This document shows, piece by piece, positions 33,800 to 47,300 of a DNA stretch of 64,000 nt. The stretch's first letter is position 1. Every line of letters begins with the position of its first letter. Under the pieces are notes generated by a model, which worked only from the letters and a program-made list of their open reading frames with translations, was not told the DNA's origin and did no database searches. Origin of the DNA: Branchiostoma belcheri (taxonomy: Eukaryota > Chordata > Leptocardii > Amphioxiformes > Branchiostomatidae); the NCBI RefSeq assembly GCF_001625305.1, contig NW_017803843.1:62001-126000 (forward strand), read 5' to 3'. Both the position numbers and the translations under genes were made by a program.

Positions 33800-35603
33800 A
33801 CCAGTTGCGCAGGCTACTAATGTGATATGTCAATGCGCACACATCGGCAACACTTTGAACAACGCAACTCCTTAAACCGTGCCAAATTGAACTTTCTTTC
33901 CCGGTTATCCTGTTTTTTATACAATGTCAGTGAGGTTTATGTAAAACATACAAAGCCAAATCCTTAGCTTTTTGACCATATTGTCTTTCTTATGTCATAT
34001 TTGCAGTGTTATCAAATTCTCATCGGATCTATCACTTTTTACTCTAACTATCCTTTAATGTAATTATGCAAATGTGAGAAAGTGATTGATTTTAATGGCG
34101 GTGGAAAAAAAAACTGCAACTTATTACAGACAAAGCGGGGTCTTCATGTTTGAATAATTAATACTTGCATATCAGTTTTGTGGTTAAAAGAATGTTAAAG
34201 TACATTGTTACTTTTAAAGTGCCTGACAATGGAACCTAGTTCTTTGTTGAAACAAAAAGTTAGCGACATGTAGTAGGTGTGCCTCTCTCTAAGTGTGTTG
34301 GACTTAGATAGCCATTTGTTAACAACGGCCCAGCTGGCAAACACCGATCGAGTCACAAAGTCAGTTCTGGGCGGGAAAGCTCAACAAATGCCTGAGAAAA
34401 GGGGGCGCTTTTAGATTGCCGGTGAAAAAACCCTTTGTACAGCTAACCATGTTGCAGTTCTGGTTTAACCCGCTATAAATTAGTGGCGTCCTTCCTTGTA
34501 AGGTAACCTATCAGAGTAACAGGACCGATGCTCGGGGCAGCGTTTGTTTTGTACGGTATTTGGATTGTGAAGATTTTCCTCTTCGTGATATTCAGTTGAC
34601 CTTGAGCCATCCGCGACTGAAAAGAAAATTGAAAAGAGGGCCTAAAGCAAACAGAAAAATAACTTCTTGTTTTCAGTTATCTTATATGTTATATACTACA
34701 TGTAGTACTAGTTTTAACCTCAAACAGTTTCGCTCTTAATACATCTCTCTTGTTCACCGTGTTATATTTTTACGGCGATGAAGTAGCCTTGGGGTCCGTA
34801 ACTTCAGAAACCCCCATAAGGCGAAAACTGCTGTGTAGAGGATCTATTTATCAATTCATTTCTTGTTGCCCCTGATGAAACCTAGCAACGAATCGTCATA
34901 AATTGACGTTGTCATCCACAAGTACTGCGACTCGTCAGCTCTGCGCTTCATAATCACCGCCTTTCCGACTGAAGACCCGTTGTCGTCGTGCAGAGCACGC
35001 TTTTCGTCGTATCCGACCGACAACCCTAGAATTCCATCGTTACGGGGTTGGCTAATCTCCAAGCAGATCATACGGTGGCACTACTCATGATAGCCAATGA
35101 ATACTGCCGTGCCACCGTATGATCTTGGAGATAAGGGTTGGCGGCTGGAGCGTTTAATGCGTACGCCATCAGAAAACCGTGCAAATTGATCCTACCAGGC
35201 CCGCCAGGAGTAATTATCAGAACCGCTAAAATACAAGAAGCGTGCGTCATTGAAGAATAAAAATCACCTGGCAGTGGGTAAAGTCTCTACCAGGATGTGT
35301 GGGTTGCTGGGAGAATAGTAGAAAAGTTGGCAAGAGGAGTTAGAACTAACCTCCTTCGCAGACTTGTGTTAAGTGTGTTTGACAAGGTCAGAACTTTTGT
35401 ATCTCAGATGGGAGCCCCAAATGCGAACTAGTACTGTAAATGATTTAAAGATTGTGGAGTCAGCGTAACTTGATGACGATGTTGATGAAGATTCAAGTCC
35501 AACCACTCGCTGAGTCTGGTATCGCTGCCAGTTCGTACAAGCCCAAATTTCCCCCTGGCAGTTTGAAATCTCACGGTCCTACCACCAAGTCGAGCTTTTG
35601 AAA
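33800..35603. other. Intergenic between paralogue B (minus) and the C1q gene (plus)
   Basis: A divergent promoter region of about 1.9 kb between the two start codons. It holds the 83-bp MITE described separately and, near 34785-34845, a fragment (cttggggtccgtaactt, aaacccccataaggcg) related to 62310-62355. Minus-strand open frames at 34856-35250 are not supported as a gene. Confidence 0.6.
35045..35143. mobile_element. 83-bp MITE with 8-bp target duplication
   Basis: The element 35053-35135 starts TAATCTCCAAGCAGATCATA and ends in the inverse (TATGATCTTGGAGATAA), with arms of about 27 bp. It is flanked by the exact 8-bp repeat GGGTTGGC (35045-35052 and 35136-35143), as for hAT elements. Related ends occur at 12315 and 12371. 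Confidence 0.9.
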
Positions 35604-36733
35604 ATGGCTCTGATAGGGCTACTTTCAGTAACCCTTGTCATCTGTAGCTTGCTACACAACGGCGTATCGTCAGCGGTGGAAGAGAAAAATGAAGAGGGTT
35701 TCTGTTCCCGACAGCTCAACAACAACCAGAACATCACGGTTGTGGCCGCGCCCGGGCCCGTCGGACCGAAAGGGGACATGGGACCGAAAGGTATGGAAAT
35801 GAGAGTTACATACAGCAATCATGGCCTGGTATCTCAGTTACCATGCATGGGAACCACTAGCCTGGATGCTAGGCCCACGCAGGGCACACATGATAACTTG
35901 GGCCTAGTGTGCTATCAGACCCGGGGTCTGACATCCAGGCCAGGGAACCTTGCACACAGGAGAACTTTGGCCTAGTGTGCTATGGGTCTGGCATCCGTAG
36001 GCTAGGGAACCTCCCCAGTATAAAGGCGCTGGGAGTGTTGCCGTCCCGCCCAGGTCCCGATGATCAGTCAAGGATTTGTGTGAGGGTTTGATAATGCGTT
36101 TTCGACTTTCTTATGACATATCACTTCTATTTGAACTCTGTTCTCGTCACTCGATTTTACTAGTTTGTACGTTCGCAGGTCCCGCCGGCACGCCAGGGGA
36201 GGCAGGTGTAAGAGGCGCGCCAGGTAAGCTGGGCCCGGTCGGACCGAGGGGGAGCGGGGAGACAAGGGGAACGGGGACCGGCAGGTGAGAAGGGGGCACC
36301 TGGTACCAGCCCACCTGCTGCACCTGTCGTGGCGTTTTCCGTGGGGCGAACGACCGGCATTTCTCGGACGTCGTCTACCACGGTACTGACGTATGACGTC
36401 ATCCTTAGCAACGAGGGAGCGGCGTACAACGAGGGGACCGGCAAGTTTGTGGCGACGGTCGGAGGCGTCTACTTCTTCACGTTTACCGGGAAGATACCAA
36501 ATCCAGCCAACAGTAACTATTATCTCCGTCTGATGAAGAATGGGGAGAGGATGGTCAGCCTACACGAGAACAACGGGCCGCAAACCCAGTCCCAGTCCAG
36601 TAGTAACAGCGCCATACTGCGGCTACTTCCCCGGGACGAGGTTTGGGTGGAGCTAGACAAGGGCGGCCGCACTCTGTACAGCAGCAGCAGCAGGTACCTG
36701 ACGTTTACCGGGTTTCTCATTCACGCAGACTAA
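35604..36733 (+). CDS. Secreted short-chain collagen/C1q-domain protein, frameshifted
   Basis: Exon 1 is 35604-35790 (ATG at 35604; donor AAAG|GTATGG). Exon 2 is 36179-36733 (acceptor TTCGCAG). Exon 1 encodes a signal peptide (MALIGLLSVTLVICSLL) and the start of a Gly-X-Y tract (GPVGPKGDMGPKG). Exon 2 continues it (GPAGTPGEAGVRGAPGKLGP). At 36248-36276 the frame of exon 2 is lost; the Gly-X-Y pattern resumes in another frame (GPAGEKGAPGT) that leads directly into a complete C1q globular domain of about 133 residues (VAFSVGRT, GKFVATVGGVYFFTFTG, LRLMKNGERM, SNSAILRL, TFTGFLIHAD). The break lies between two G-runs; one missing G in each restores the tract, so a sequence error is as likely as a pseudogene. 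C1q/TNF proteins trimerise through the collagen part and bind ligands with the C1q head; in amphioxus many are innate immune recognition proteins. The ligand is unknown. Confidence 0.85.
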
Positions 36734-38285
36734 AACAGGACGATTTTTTGCAGCAGGATTTTCAGCAAAGTTATGACAGAACCGACCGTCATCAATAAGC
36801 ACCTACGACGCCAAGGCTACGATCTCCGTCGCAAGGACAAGCAAGGATATGCAAGAAAATACTAGAACTTATTTAAGCAGCAGATGCAACTCATCAGTAT
36901 CGATCGCTTCAAGATTCTTCAGTGGCTATTCGATTGAAACTAAATATGTAGTTGAACAAGTATTTATCCCAAACTTAGTGAGTAAATAATCGGCTCGAAG
37001 GAAATTTTACCACAGTCACCGCTCTGAGCAACAGCCCCGCCAATGGAGCAGCAAAGGTCTAATTAAAGCACGTCTCCGTCTTCTAGTTGTTGCCCTTTTC
37101 TTCTCATTTATTATCTTCGTTTCTATGTCAAATTCTGTGGTTTATTCTGGTTAAGACCATAATTGTGTATTAACCGTTAATGAACGTGAAGGCGATTAAA
37201 ACTTGACTACTAACAAGTTTCACTTCTGCAGCTACATTCTTGGTTACTTTACTAGTCTCCATGCGCTACACACAACTTATTAGTATCTTCCTATTTTCGA
37301 TATTTTCTTAATTGTGATGAAGACAATTGATCGCCGGAACGGGTTGGTGTGTTCCTTGTCCTTTCTTTCAATCTACGCACACGTAGATACTAGTATGCCA
37401 CGCACAAAATTTAGTTGCTTATGGAGGCGAGCTTGTCACAAGTACTTGTGAAGTCTGGCGTTGTTATTCCCAAGAAGCGACGGAAACTGTGCGTGCGTAT
37501 GTTAATCATGGCACGGTAAGCTATTTCAAGAAGGTCTGCTATGTGATTAAGAATCAGTAGGGGATTCGCTGGCAGTGACAGTGGGTTCTCGGGGTTCCAA
37601 TTTGTTTGGATTTGATGTGCTATGTGCCAACGCACAGGTGCGCACTCGTGTTTGCCAGAACCCTACAAAGAACTACAGAGGTCGAATTCAAAGCATTCTC
37701 CCAGAACTATCCCGTGGCAAATATATACGTAATGAAGCACCTCTGTTCCGGGAGGATGATTCAAAGTTGATTTTGCGATAACTCCGAGTCAGAAAATTCT
37801 CGATCCACCTGCACTGTAGTTAATTCGTGCCGTAGGTTCTGTACTTTTTCCATCAGAAATATATTTTTTTAAACGTCATCTTCAAGTGAATTTTTAAATT
37901 TCCTCTACTGGCTTCAATTAATATTCCCTCTACTGGCGACAACAGCAATACAGGTGGAGCACTAGGTAGCACTTCGGCTTTGTAATGTGCTACACACATT
38001 ACAAAAAAGGTAATACAACAATAAATACAAAATCATATACTAGTATGCAGTATGCCAAACCTGCAGCTGATTGAAAAGTTGTAAAAATCTTCCCCAAACC
38101 TGTACAAATATGACCATAACCTTTGTAAAAAGAATTGAGTAAAAAAAAACAGCCAACAACTCTTTTATTCCCGTATTCAGGCAGAGCAGAAAATGACACT
38201 AGTCCATGTAGTTACTTGTTCTGAAACAATAATATTTCTCACGGCCCTTGGCAAGATCCCAATCTTTCAATATGGCAAATTGTTA
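36734..38285. other. Downstream of C1q gene, no further gene seen
   Basis: The 3'UTR of the C1q gene probably occupies the first few hundred bases (an ATTAAA near 37061 could be its poly(A) signal). ORFs at 37411-37781 on both strands match no family I know and overlap each other. Confidence 0.55.
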
Positions 38286-38292
38286 CTAGTTT

Positions 38293-38571
38293 AGCGGACC
38301 AACACCAGGTATGTTATCTGTCTATCAGGCCAATTTCTACTCTTTCTAGTCGCTTCTGAAGCCTGGTAGAGGCTATCCCTTCTAGTCTACCAGGCTTCGG
38401 GAGGCGGTCAGTGGAAAGCCGGTAGAAATCGGCCAAATAGAGAGATAACATCATGCCAGGGGAGTTTGTAGTCTCCAGCGGACCAACTTTCCTGGCATGT
38501 TATCTCTCTATTTGGCCGATTCCTACCCTTTCCAGCCCCCTCCCGAAGCCTGATAGAGGCTATCCTTCCTT
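38293..38571. mobile_element. Tandem foldback MITE cluster, TAGCCTCTACCAGGCTTC family
   Basis: A right half-element (38293-38373: tatgttatctgtctatc, ccaatttctactcttt, gcctggtagaggcta) is followed by a full inverted pair (38386-38571). In the pair, ctaccaggcttcgggaggcgg and gtagaaatcggccaaatagagagataaca are mirrored by tgttatctctctatttggccga and cctcccgaagcctgatagaggcta. It is a nested or tandem insertion just upstream of the zinc-finger gene promoter. Confidence 0.8.
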
Positions 38572-38639
38572 ACGCCTTCCCTCCTTCCCTCCCTCCAACA
38601 CTGATGTAAAACAGCTGTTGCGGCCCCACCCCGATATTT

Positions 38640-38776
38640 GCATGCAGCCTCGCTTTGGTCCCAAACATGGCGGAGGGGTGGAGAAGTCCTCTGGAGTTGT
38701 GCTAAAATATGCATCGGAATTCGCCCCATTTCCGCTGAATCCCGGCGTCCCGTCCACAGCAGAACTTCTCCGAGAG
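38640..38776 (+). promoter_or_regulatory. Candidate promoter and first non-coding exon of the C2H2 gene
   Basis: A CpG-rich stretch with a YY1-like AAACATGGCGG (38663-38673) and a strong donor, CTCCGAGAG|GTAAGG (donor at 38777). The first coding exon (ATG 41320) follows an acceptor at 41271 with a 48-nt leader, so a spliced 5'UTR exon is required; this is the nearest good candidate. The pairing is inferred. Confidence 0.5.
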
Positions 38777-41271
38777 GTAAGGAGGCTGTCTGAGTGTAGC
38801 TGTGGCGTAGATTTTGCGTTTTGTGCGGGAGGGCGGGTTTGCTGAGTGCGATAGTTTTTGTGGTGTTGCTCGTTGTACTGAAAAACGTAGTGTTGGTGTC
38901 TCCCAACTTCCCCGACCGGCGTGCAACTTGTGGCGAAAACGCCGCTCTTCCTGCCGATAAACCTCTTTATTTCAGCCACTTGAAACCCCCCACCTCACTC
39001 ACTACACCTCAAAAACCTTCACAACAACATGATGGGTCAATCTGGTCACAAAATGAGCTTTATGGCCGTTTTTTTTGGGGAGTTTTGGGTCAGAGTTTTG
39101 CATGCACCCCGCTTTCCACAGTAAAATCGTTCTGCATGGTTTCGTCCCGACGCGGGCGTCCCGGCCCTGGTCTTTATCACGGCTTATCTACCCCAACTTT
39201 ACCCGCACAGCTGGGGCGCTATCCTTCCCGTTTACCGCCTCTAAAACCCTCAACCCCCTGTCTTTCTTATACACAACAGTTGAGCGATCGGCAACAGTTA
39301 GGAGATTTAGCTCAGAGCGATTTTTAACGGACTCCGCGGCCTTGGGCGAAAATGGAGGTCAGACAACTTGGGAATAGCCAAGTTGACTCCTGTAATGATA
39401 GGAGCCCATTCACTCATTACTATGCAAACGACCCAAGTTGCAGCATGGGTCCAATTTGCATGCAGTTTGTCTTTCTGTCGCATATCTGTAAAAAGAAAGC
39501 TGGTTTGTTGCTGGTAGTTTTATTGAGTATGAAGGAAGGCTAATTGATACCAAGGCCAGACACCAGATTTCCTGACTACTAAATAAAAGGCTTTCCAGCT
39601 GTTTTGCATATTAGAGAGGGCAAGGGGTCAACAATTACTGCAGGATAGGTATTTTTCTTGCGAAGAAATGTTCTTTTTCAGTTGGAAAATAAAATATATA
39701 TATATTTTTTTTGTTCGCCGATTATAAATTGTATTTTTTAACCAGGATAATAGAAGGGGAAGTTGATTAGGAATTATTTTGTTTATCTAAACTCAAGAGC
39801 TTATGGCTGAGTTTTTTTTATTTGCTTGTCAGTCCAATCAGGTCCTGAAATCCAACAGGCATAATTTGTGTTAGCCTGGATGTGAGACTTAGCCACAGAT
39901 CTTCCTCGTTAAAATGTGATGAAATTCCCATGGCTCAAGAGTGTAGTGCTGATGAGCTGGCCTGTGTATGCCCTAAAAACAGTCTGACATCCTGGATTAA
40001 TATCTGAGAATGTCCCAAAGTACTATATATTGTCCCCCGTTCTGAGTCTCCAGAAAGTTTCGCAGCTCATTAAAGACCTTAGCATGCACATAAATATTTT
40101 TGCTGGAAAACAACCAACCAAATCACACATTTTAAACAAATCTTTTTGCACGGTGGATATCTGAAATCAAGTATGTTTTAAAACTGTAACACTAACAGGC
40201 TTGACCCAAAAACTATGGTTTAGCTTGAAATATTTTTAGACCCCTTGTGGATAATTGTGTGAACTGTAGTCAATCCCAGAGCATTTCAAAACAATAGAGA
40301 GCAAATGCTTTGAATGTGTGAATATGTTTTCAATCAATCAAAATGCTGTATAGAGGCCCTTTGGGAGAGTAGCTGCAATACATAGGTACATTGTATGTAT
40401 TGCAGAAATGCCATGAGATCATGACAAATAAGATTTGAAGAAAGCTGCAAATGTCTGTAGGACTGTAGGTAATGGTATCTACGAAGGGAATGCTCTTGAT
40501 TTGAGTCAAAATTACTCAAAATGATGTACTGTTGTTGCACTGACTGTTCCTGTGCCTTGCCAACAGTTTGGACTTGTTTGACAAATTGAAATTGCCAGGG
40601 ACAAATACCAATTTACGTGACTGTACTACTACTAGTCAGTGCATGTTATGTGTATGTAAAACATCTGATAAGAAATGCCTCCACAACTCAATTTACATGC
40701 TATTGTAATTAAAACCAAGAATCAAGACTCTATTTAATTTAGAAGGAAATATATGGATCCATGTGTTTTTGTCACTCAAAATATGTTTGCCTGTGTACAT
40801 GTAACTTGAAACTGCTCTTGTTTAGACATTTTTACTTTCGCTTTTGTTTTCCTTACGTTGCCAATTAAGTCAACTTCAACTGGTGACAGTGTTTCTAGAT
40901 TTCCAAACAGTACAGGGCTCAAAACACAATGTATAACACATGCACAATGCAGATTAGTACAGGTAAAATTGGAGTTGTGTTAGGTATTTCCATGCCTACC
41001 CCACCTACTACTCTGCAGTGGCCAGTATTTTCCCCAAAGTTGTCAGGGACAATGTTTTCCAGGGTTGCTAACCATTAGTCTATTCATGTTTGGACTACAA
41101 GACAGAAATAACACACATTATAGGCTTTTCAAAGCATCAACTTGAGCTGAAGAAATAAATTTTACACGAAACTACACTTTACTTTATTTTGCACACATTT
41201 TTGACCTTTTACATTCAACAGTGTAACAATGAATTGTACTAAAATCCTTTAAATTTAATATCCACTTCCAG
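38777..41271. other. Probable 5'UTR intron of the C2H2 gene
   Basis: No coding sequence with family support. The proximal 600 bp remains CpG-rich with overlapping open frames on both strands; the rest is AT-rich. Confidence 0.5.
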
Positions 41272-41319
41272 GTAGCCTTTTATTTTCTTCCGTTCATCAC
41301 CAAAAGTGCCTTGTGAACT

Positions 41320-44300
41320 ATGGAGGGTGTGGAGCTGGCCCCACTGCAGCAGGTTGAGCTGGCATCACTCCAGCAGGTGAACATGTCCAACATCTCCATG
41401 GAGCAAGATGAGGAGGACCAGATCGCCCCACTGGACCTCAGCATGGTGTCCGGTTTAAGGGAGACTCCAGTGGAAGAGCCTGTACAGTTACAGGTAAAGT
41501 CTGAGGTCTTGTCTTGTGGTAGAAATGCTTAACTGTACGTTATAGGTGAGTCGATAATCGTGGTAAGAAATCAAGAACAGGCTAGGTGCTTTGGTGTTTT
41601 TTGTGAAAAAGATGCCACGATTTTAACCTTCAGCCTGCTAACTAGTGCTAAGGTAGCTGTTTGGCATCAAAGTTGTATTGGTTATAGGAAGGTTAAAGTC
41701 ACTATAATGATACTTTACAATTTTGACCTAGCAATTAAGTGCAATAGCATGTGCATGGTGGGAGTAAGTGGGCAGTATGGGGAGGAATTCAGGAAGTGGT
41801 GTACATGTAAAATACCTGGGTTACCGATAATTACATCATACTATCCCTGCCAGTACATTTACGAAAACTAAAAACAGTGCCTAGTTCCCTGAGACCTGTG
41901 AACTTGAAGGTCAGGAAAACCCAAAATAATTCCCAGAACTTGGCCAGAAGACCAAAATATCTGACTTTTTTTTCCTTTTTAGGACTTGGGTGCCTCTCCT
42001 GAAACAACTGTGCAGCAATGGATGCCCAGGAAAGGCAAGAAAATGAAGTGGAAATGGCAGAAGTCACCCGGCAAGTCCTCTACCAAGTCTTCCAGCAAGA
42101 AGAGAAAGACAGACCGCAAAAAGGTACTGTTTCTGTCAACATTTCATGGATTTTTATGTATTTATGTATTTTCATGACAAAGTTTCATGCAAAATTGTGT
42201 CATATCTTTATAAATTAAATGTACTAATGATTTTATGTAGTCTACATGATACAATGGAGGAAAGTTGCATATTGGGATTCAAAACTGATTTTGAGCATAT
42301 CTTTGAGGTAACTAAATGATACACAAAATAAAGAATGATATAAATCAATATATTGAAAGTACAGAATAAAGAATTGTTGCTATGAATTGTCAGACCCAGA
42401 TTGAGATGATATAGGTCATAGATAATGTATTGAAAATAAGTTAGAAATAAAGGATAAAATCAAAGTCTTTATATTGATATCTATATTAAAGTTTTAATCC
42501 TTTATTAATGACATCTTGTAGGAGACCACACCTGATGAAAACAGTAACCCAGTGGCGGACGCAGAAGTTCCACTGGTGAACAGCAAGGAAGCCAACCCCA
42601 TGGACGGTCTAACAGAGGACAACAGTGGAGAAACCGTCTTCCCAGATGACACCATCCCGATGTCTCAGCTCATGGAGGATGAAACGCCTCTCAGTTTGAC
42701 AGCGCAGAAGGGCAGGCCTAAGAAGCTGGACATGCCCCCCATGCCAGTTCGAGAGGAGCCGCAGCAGATCCAAGTGAACGGGACCACCACCGTCTTCTCT
42801 GACCGTACAGTGTACAACTGTGACGAGTGTGCCTACACCACCTACAAGAGATACGCCTACATCGTACACCTTCGAGTGCACACTGGTTAGTAAATACTGA
42901 AGTGTTCCTGTAAATGTCCTTCGGCGTTTGGACGTGTCTTTCTGTGTCCTGACAGGTTACCAGGATAATTTACTCAAGATGTTCCCAAATTCTTGATAAA
43001 AATGGAAACTTCCATCCCCTGGGCCACATAGATCCACCACTTTGAAACACACCATGCTTGACAGATCTCTAATGCAGCACTCTAAGGTTGGCACAGCTAC
43101 CAAAATCAGGAGTGTATTTTACTGGGGGACATTTCATTGAAGATCTCTTTAGTTACATTCTTCAAGGGTGGTTTATCTGAAGTGTAACCGACACTGTTAC
43201 CTGTTACTAATTGTTTATTTTCTTGTCGTGAGGACTAGCGCTTTATAATAGCCTCCGGCTAGTTGGGCAGTCCTGGCTGTATATATTTGTTTATACAGTC
43301 TAATATATCAAATGAAATCAAGGGTGGCAGAAATATCTGTCCTGAAATTATGTTAATAGATGTTATTTTTGTAAGATTTGATGTAGATGTGCTTTGTGTG
43401 AAGTTAAATTGTCAACGAGTTACTCACTGCCACCCTGCTCTCGTTGGCGGACAGGGAGTGGCGCCCCTGCCCATTGAGGAGCTGTAGACCACAACATATA
43501 TATACATACAAAACTTGCGACCACCCCCATCCAATACCCCAACTCCCACTGTGCTGGAACCCTCAAACGATTGAAGTTAGCGCGAAAAGGGAAGAAGAAT
43601 AAGAAGAAGCAGATGTTTTAGATAAATCTATGATTGTTAACGTCTTTTTCCCACGTACAGGAGAGAAGCCGTTTCAGTGCCCGTTCTGTCCCCACGCCAC
43701 GACCCAGGCTGGCCACCTGCGCCGCCACATGTCCCAGATGCACAGCGAGGAGGGCAAGAAGTTCGAGTGCGGGATGTGCAGCTTCTCCACCAACAGCCAG
43801 GTATGTCTGACTGTTCATCTTAGGCTCGCATGCTTTCATGGAGTTGGACTGTGGTGGTTATATACAGTTTTTTATGTTGTCTACCCCTATATATAGAAGT
43901 CTTGTTCCTTTGGGAAGTTTCATGTTCAAATCTCCTCAGTGAAATCAGTGATAAGATATGTTAACTCATCCAGGAATATAACTAAATCTTAGTTTAATCA
44001 ATGCAACTGGAAATAATGACTGAAAACTGGAGTTTTGGATGTTTCGACCACTGTCCAGTGATCTTTATCGGTGAAAATTTTTTAAAGTGTATGTTCTCTT
44101 TGTTATGTTTTGCCCAAACGGAATGGGTATAAAATGATGCAAGTCTTGAGGTTTTGGATGTGGGAATAAATCTTGGTTTCGTTCCCTCCTCAGAGTCGGC
44201 TTATCAAACACATCAGGGAGCATGACAAGGAGACGCTGGAGGCAGAACAAGCAGCGGAGGAGGAGGCAGCAGAAGAACAAGAACAGGAGGAGAAAGATGG

Positions 44301-47300
44301 AGAAGAGGAGCTAGAGAAGATGGATGGAGAAGAAGAAGTGGGAGAGGAAAACATGGAGAAGGGAACTGCTGAAGGGGGGAAGAAGAAGAAGAAGAAGAGG
44401 AGGGGGAAGGACAAGAAGTACAATTGCGGAGAGTGTGATTTCAAGACTGCTTACCGCCACTGCCTGGTCACCCATCTCAAGGTAGCTGCTGTGAAGCATA
44501 TCAGAATTCAGATTGTTGTTTAACTTGGACATAAACCTGTTAAGAGTTACTTAACACATTTAAGATGTTGTCAGGATTTTGTTCAATCCAATGGTCTGAT
44601 GGTTGGAAGTCATGAACGTTTAACAAATAACTTGCAAATCCAACATATGCAATATACATGTAGTAATGTATGTTAAACTGTTTTCCAACTCAAGGATTTG
44701 ACTCACTGAAATTTTCGACTTAATCTCTTGGTCTTCATCAGCTATTACTGTATTAGACCCATCCTTTTGACTTGGAAAACAGTTGAATTTCCACTATGTA
44801 ATTTACCAGCTCTCATGCCGATGAAGATGAACTTTCATGCTTATAGTAGGAGTTGTATTATAATATTGAAATTGAGCCATTCTTTACTCTCGATCTACCA
44901 GGTTCACCAGGGCATCAAAGAGCACAGATGCCCACAGTGTGGCTACTCCACCACATACAAACACGTCCTGGCGCGTCACATGCTCAGTCATGACGGGAAG
45001 CGCGACCACTTCTGCGACAGTTGCTCCTTCGCCAGCCCGTACAAGTTCGTGGTGGCGCGCCACATCAAGCGCAAGCATGGCGGCCCGCGCCAGCTGGCCT
45101 GCGACCGGTGCCCGTATCTGGGATTCGATGCAGCGGCCATGAAGGCCCACATGAAGAAACATGACAACGAGGGACAGTACAGGTATGTTCTGTTAAACTT
45201 GCTCAAGGAAGTAGTTGGCATGAATATCCTTCAAAGCTATGTAATAAAGTATGGTTTAGTGCGCTGTGTTGGGAAACGTCTTGGGTAGAACTGTTTGTGC
45301 CTTATTGTGTTTTTTTAAACAAGTTTCTCAATGCAAGGCTCAAAGAAATGCGCACAACTAAGATTGGGGGAGGTACAGTTAACTATGCCAGGAGATGGCG
45401 GCAAACGTTCGTTTTGAAGGCATTCCGGAGGGAACTGCAGGGACACATGAGGAGAGAGTTCCATGTACATTGCTGACTTGTACATGGCTCACTTTAGACT
45501 AGATTTTCTTGACAGTGGTACTGGTGACAGCGGGAATGCTGTGTTAAGAGAATTCCTGACAGCATATTCCGACTGTTCACTATGACGTTCTGAAGTTGTC
45601 TGCAATTCTCTTTACATGGCGTTCCCGCTGTTCCGAAAATCTGTGTCTAAAATGGGCCTTACATTCAGAACAGCCATTAACAGCCAACACCCCCCACCCC
45701 ATGTGTTCCTGCAGATGTAAGTTTGCCCCTCGAGATGAGGACCAGAAGCCTCGTGAGAAGATCCTGCTGTACCACTGCGACCAGTGCGAGTACGCCACCA
45801 ACCGCAAGGACCATCTGGACTGCCACGCGGTAAGTCAAGAAGAAAATCCAGACTCTCCAGGCAGAGGTTTGGGCTGTTTCTGTACTGGTATGGCACAAAA
45901 AAAGATACCAGTAAAAAAAAAAAGAAAGCCTGATTTAAAAGCCTAAAAGCATGCGAAAAATATAAGCCAAATCCCGAACCTCGCTTGGATGGTAGAAAAT
46001 CCATACAAACTAAACTAGAAAAGTAATGTTAAATGTTTACCTTCGCATGGTCTAGTTCAACAAATTACTGCTCTGTTTATTACTCAACTTATTCATGTAC
46101 ATGTACGAGTATATGGTAACCAGCCCATCGAACTGTCTTGCTATATTATGTAACCCAACATCACACCACCACTTTCATCTTTTAGTCGTTAATAAAGAAG
46201 CATTTTGAGCAAGATAAGAACTAAAATGATTCCCACAGCAGATTTGAATTGAAATGGCATGATTATAACACATCTATTTTTAAGATTTTTTTATACATGT
46301 CTCATGATGATCATTGCTTTGTTCTACAGAAAGTCCACAAGGATAAGCCCGAGGGGAGTAGCATATACAAGTGCGAGCAGTGCACGTACGTGACGGGCAA
46401 GCGTTTCCTCCTCAACAAGCACCTGAAGGGCCACTCCTCCGTCAAGAAGTACATGTGCGAGATGTGCGGAGGGACATTCGACCGCAAGGTTAACTACGAG
46501 GCGCACAAGCGGACCCACACGGGCGAGAAGCCCTACAAGTGTCCCAAGTGCGACTACGCCAGCTCCCAGAAGACCCACCTCAACCGGCACCTCCGCATGC
46601 ACAACGGATTTCGGCCCTTCAAGTGCGAGAAGTGCTCGTACGCCGCCGCCAACCAGCATGAGATCGTCCGCCACGTTCGGCAGGTAAGACCACAGTAGTA
46701 AAAGTAGCATGCCGGCAGAACGCACTGCACCTGCGTGAAACCTGTAATGTATTGTGCATTTGTGCATAGCACTTCAGCAGGATCTCATACAAGGATATAT
46801 TCACTTATATAAGGTTAACACTATGTCCGTAGTTTCCAATTGTTATGTTGGAAAATATATAGTCTGCAACAGGCAAAATTCTGCTGCAACATTGACTAAT
46901 AATCCAACAAAAACTGAAAAATGGGGGTTTTGCGCAAGTGCAGTACGTTCTGCCAACGTGCTAGTAAAAGTAACATTGAGTAGGGGCATCAATTCTAGAT
47001 AGTTTTAAACAACACTTACAGTGCAAAGGTTTGGTGTGTAAACGGTTGTTTGGTGAAATACAACCAGCTGCTACTGCACTGCATGTGCTGGTGTGTTGCG
47101 CCAAAGGAAGGTTATAGGCTATAGGCTATACAGATATAGAATGATGAAGAAGTAGAGATAAAAGAAGTTGGCTAATGGCCTGACACTGTACTTGGTGTAT
47201 GTACAAAGTACATGTATGTAATACCTTACATGGTAGTCTAGACACTTTTCCCTATGTTAACATTGATATGTCTCCAGCAGTTTTACGTGATCAAACCTGC

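Noticed and set aside
34856..35250. Two minus-strand ORFs separated by the 83-bp MITE, apparently one gene split by the insertion
   Set aside because: I removed the element and one copy of its 8-bp duplication; the two frames then differ by one base and reach a stop quickly. No family similarity was seen.
38453..39377. Several overlapping ORFs of 100-168 codons on both strands
   Set aside because: They fall in a CpG-rich promoter-like stretch and MITE arms, overlap each other, and show no family motif.
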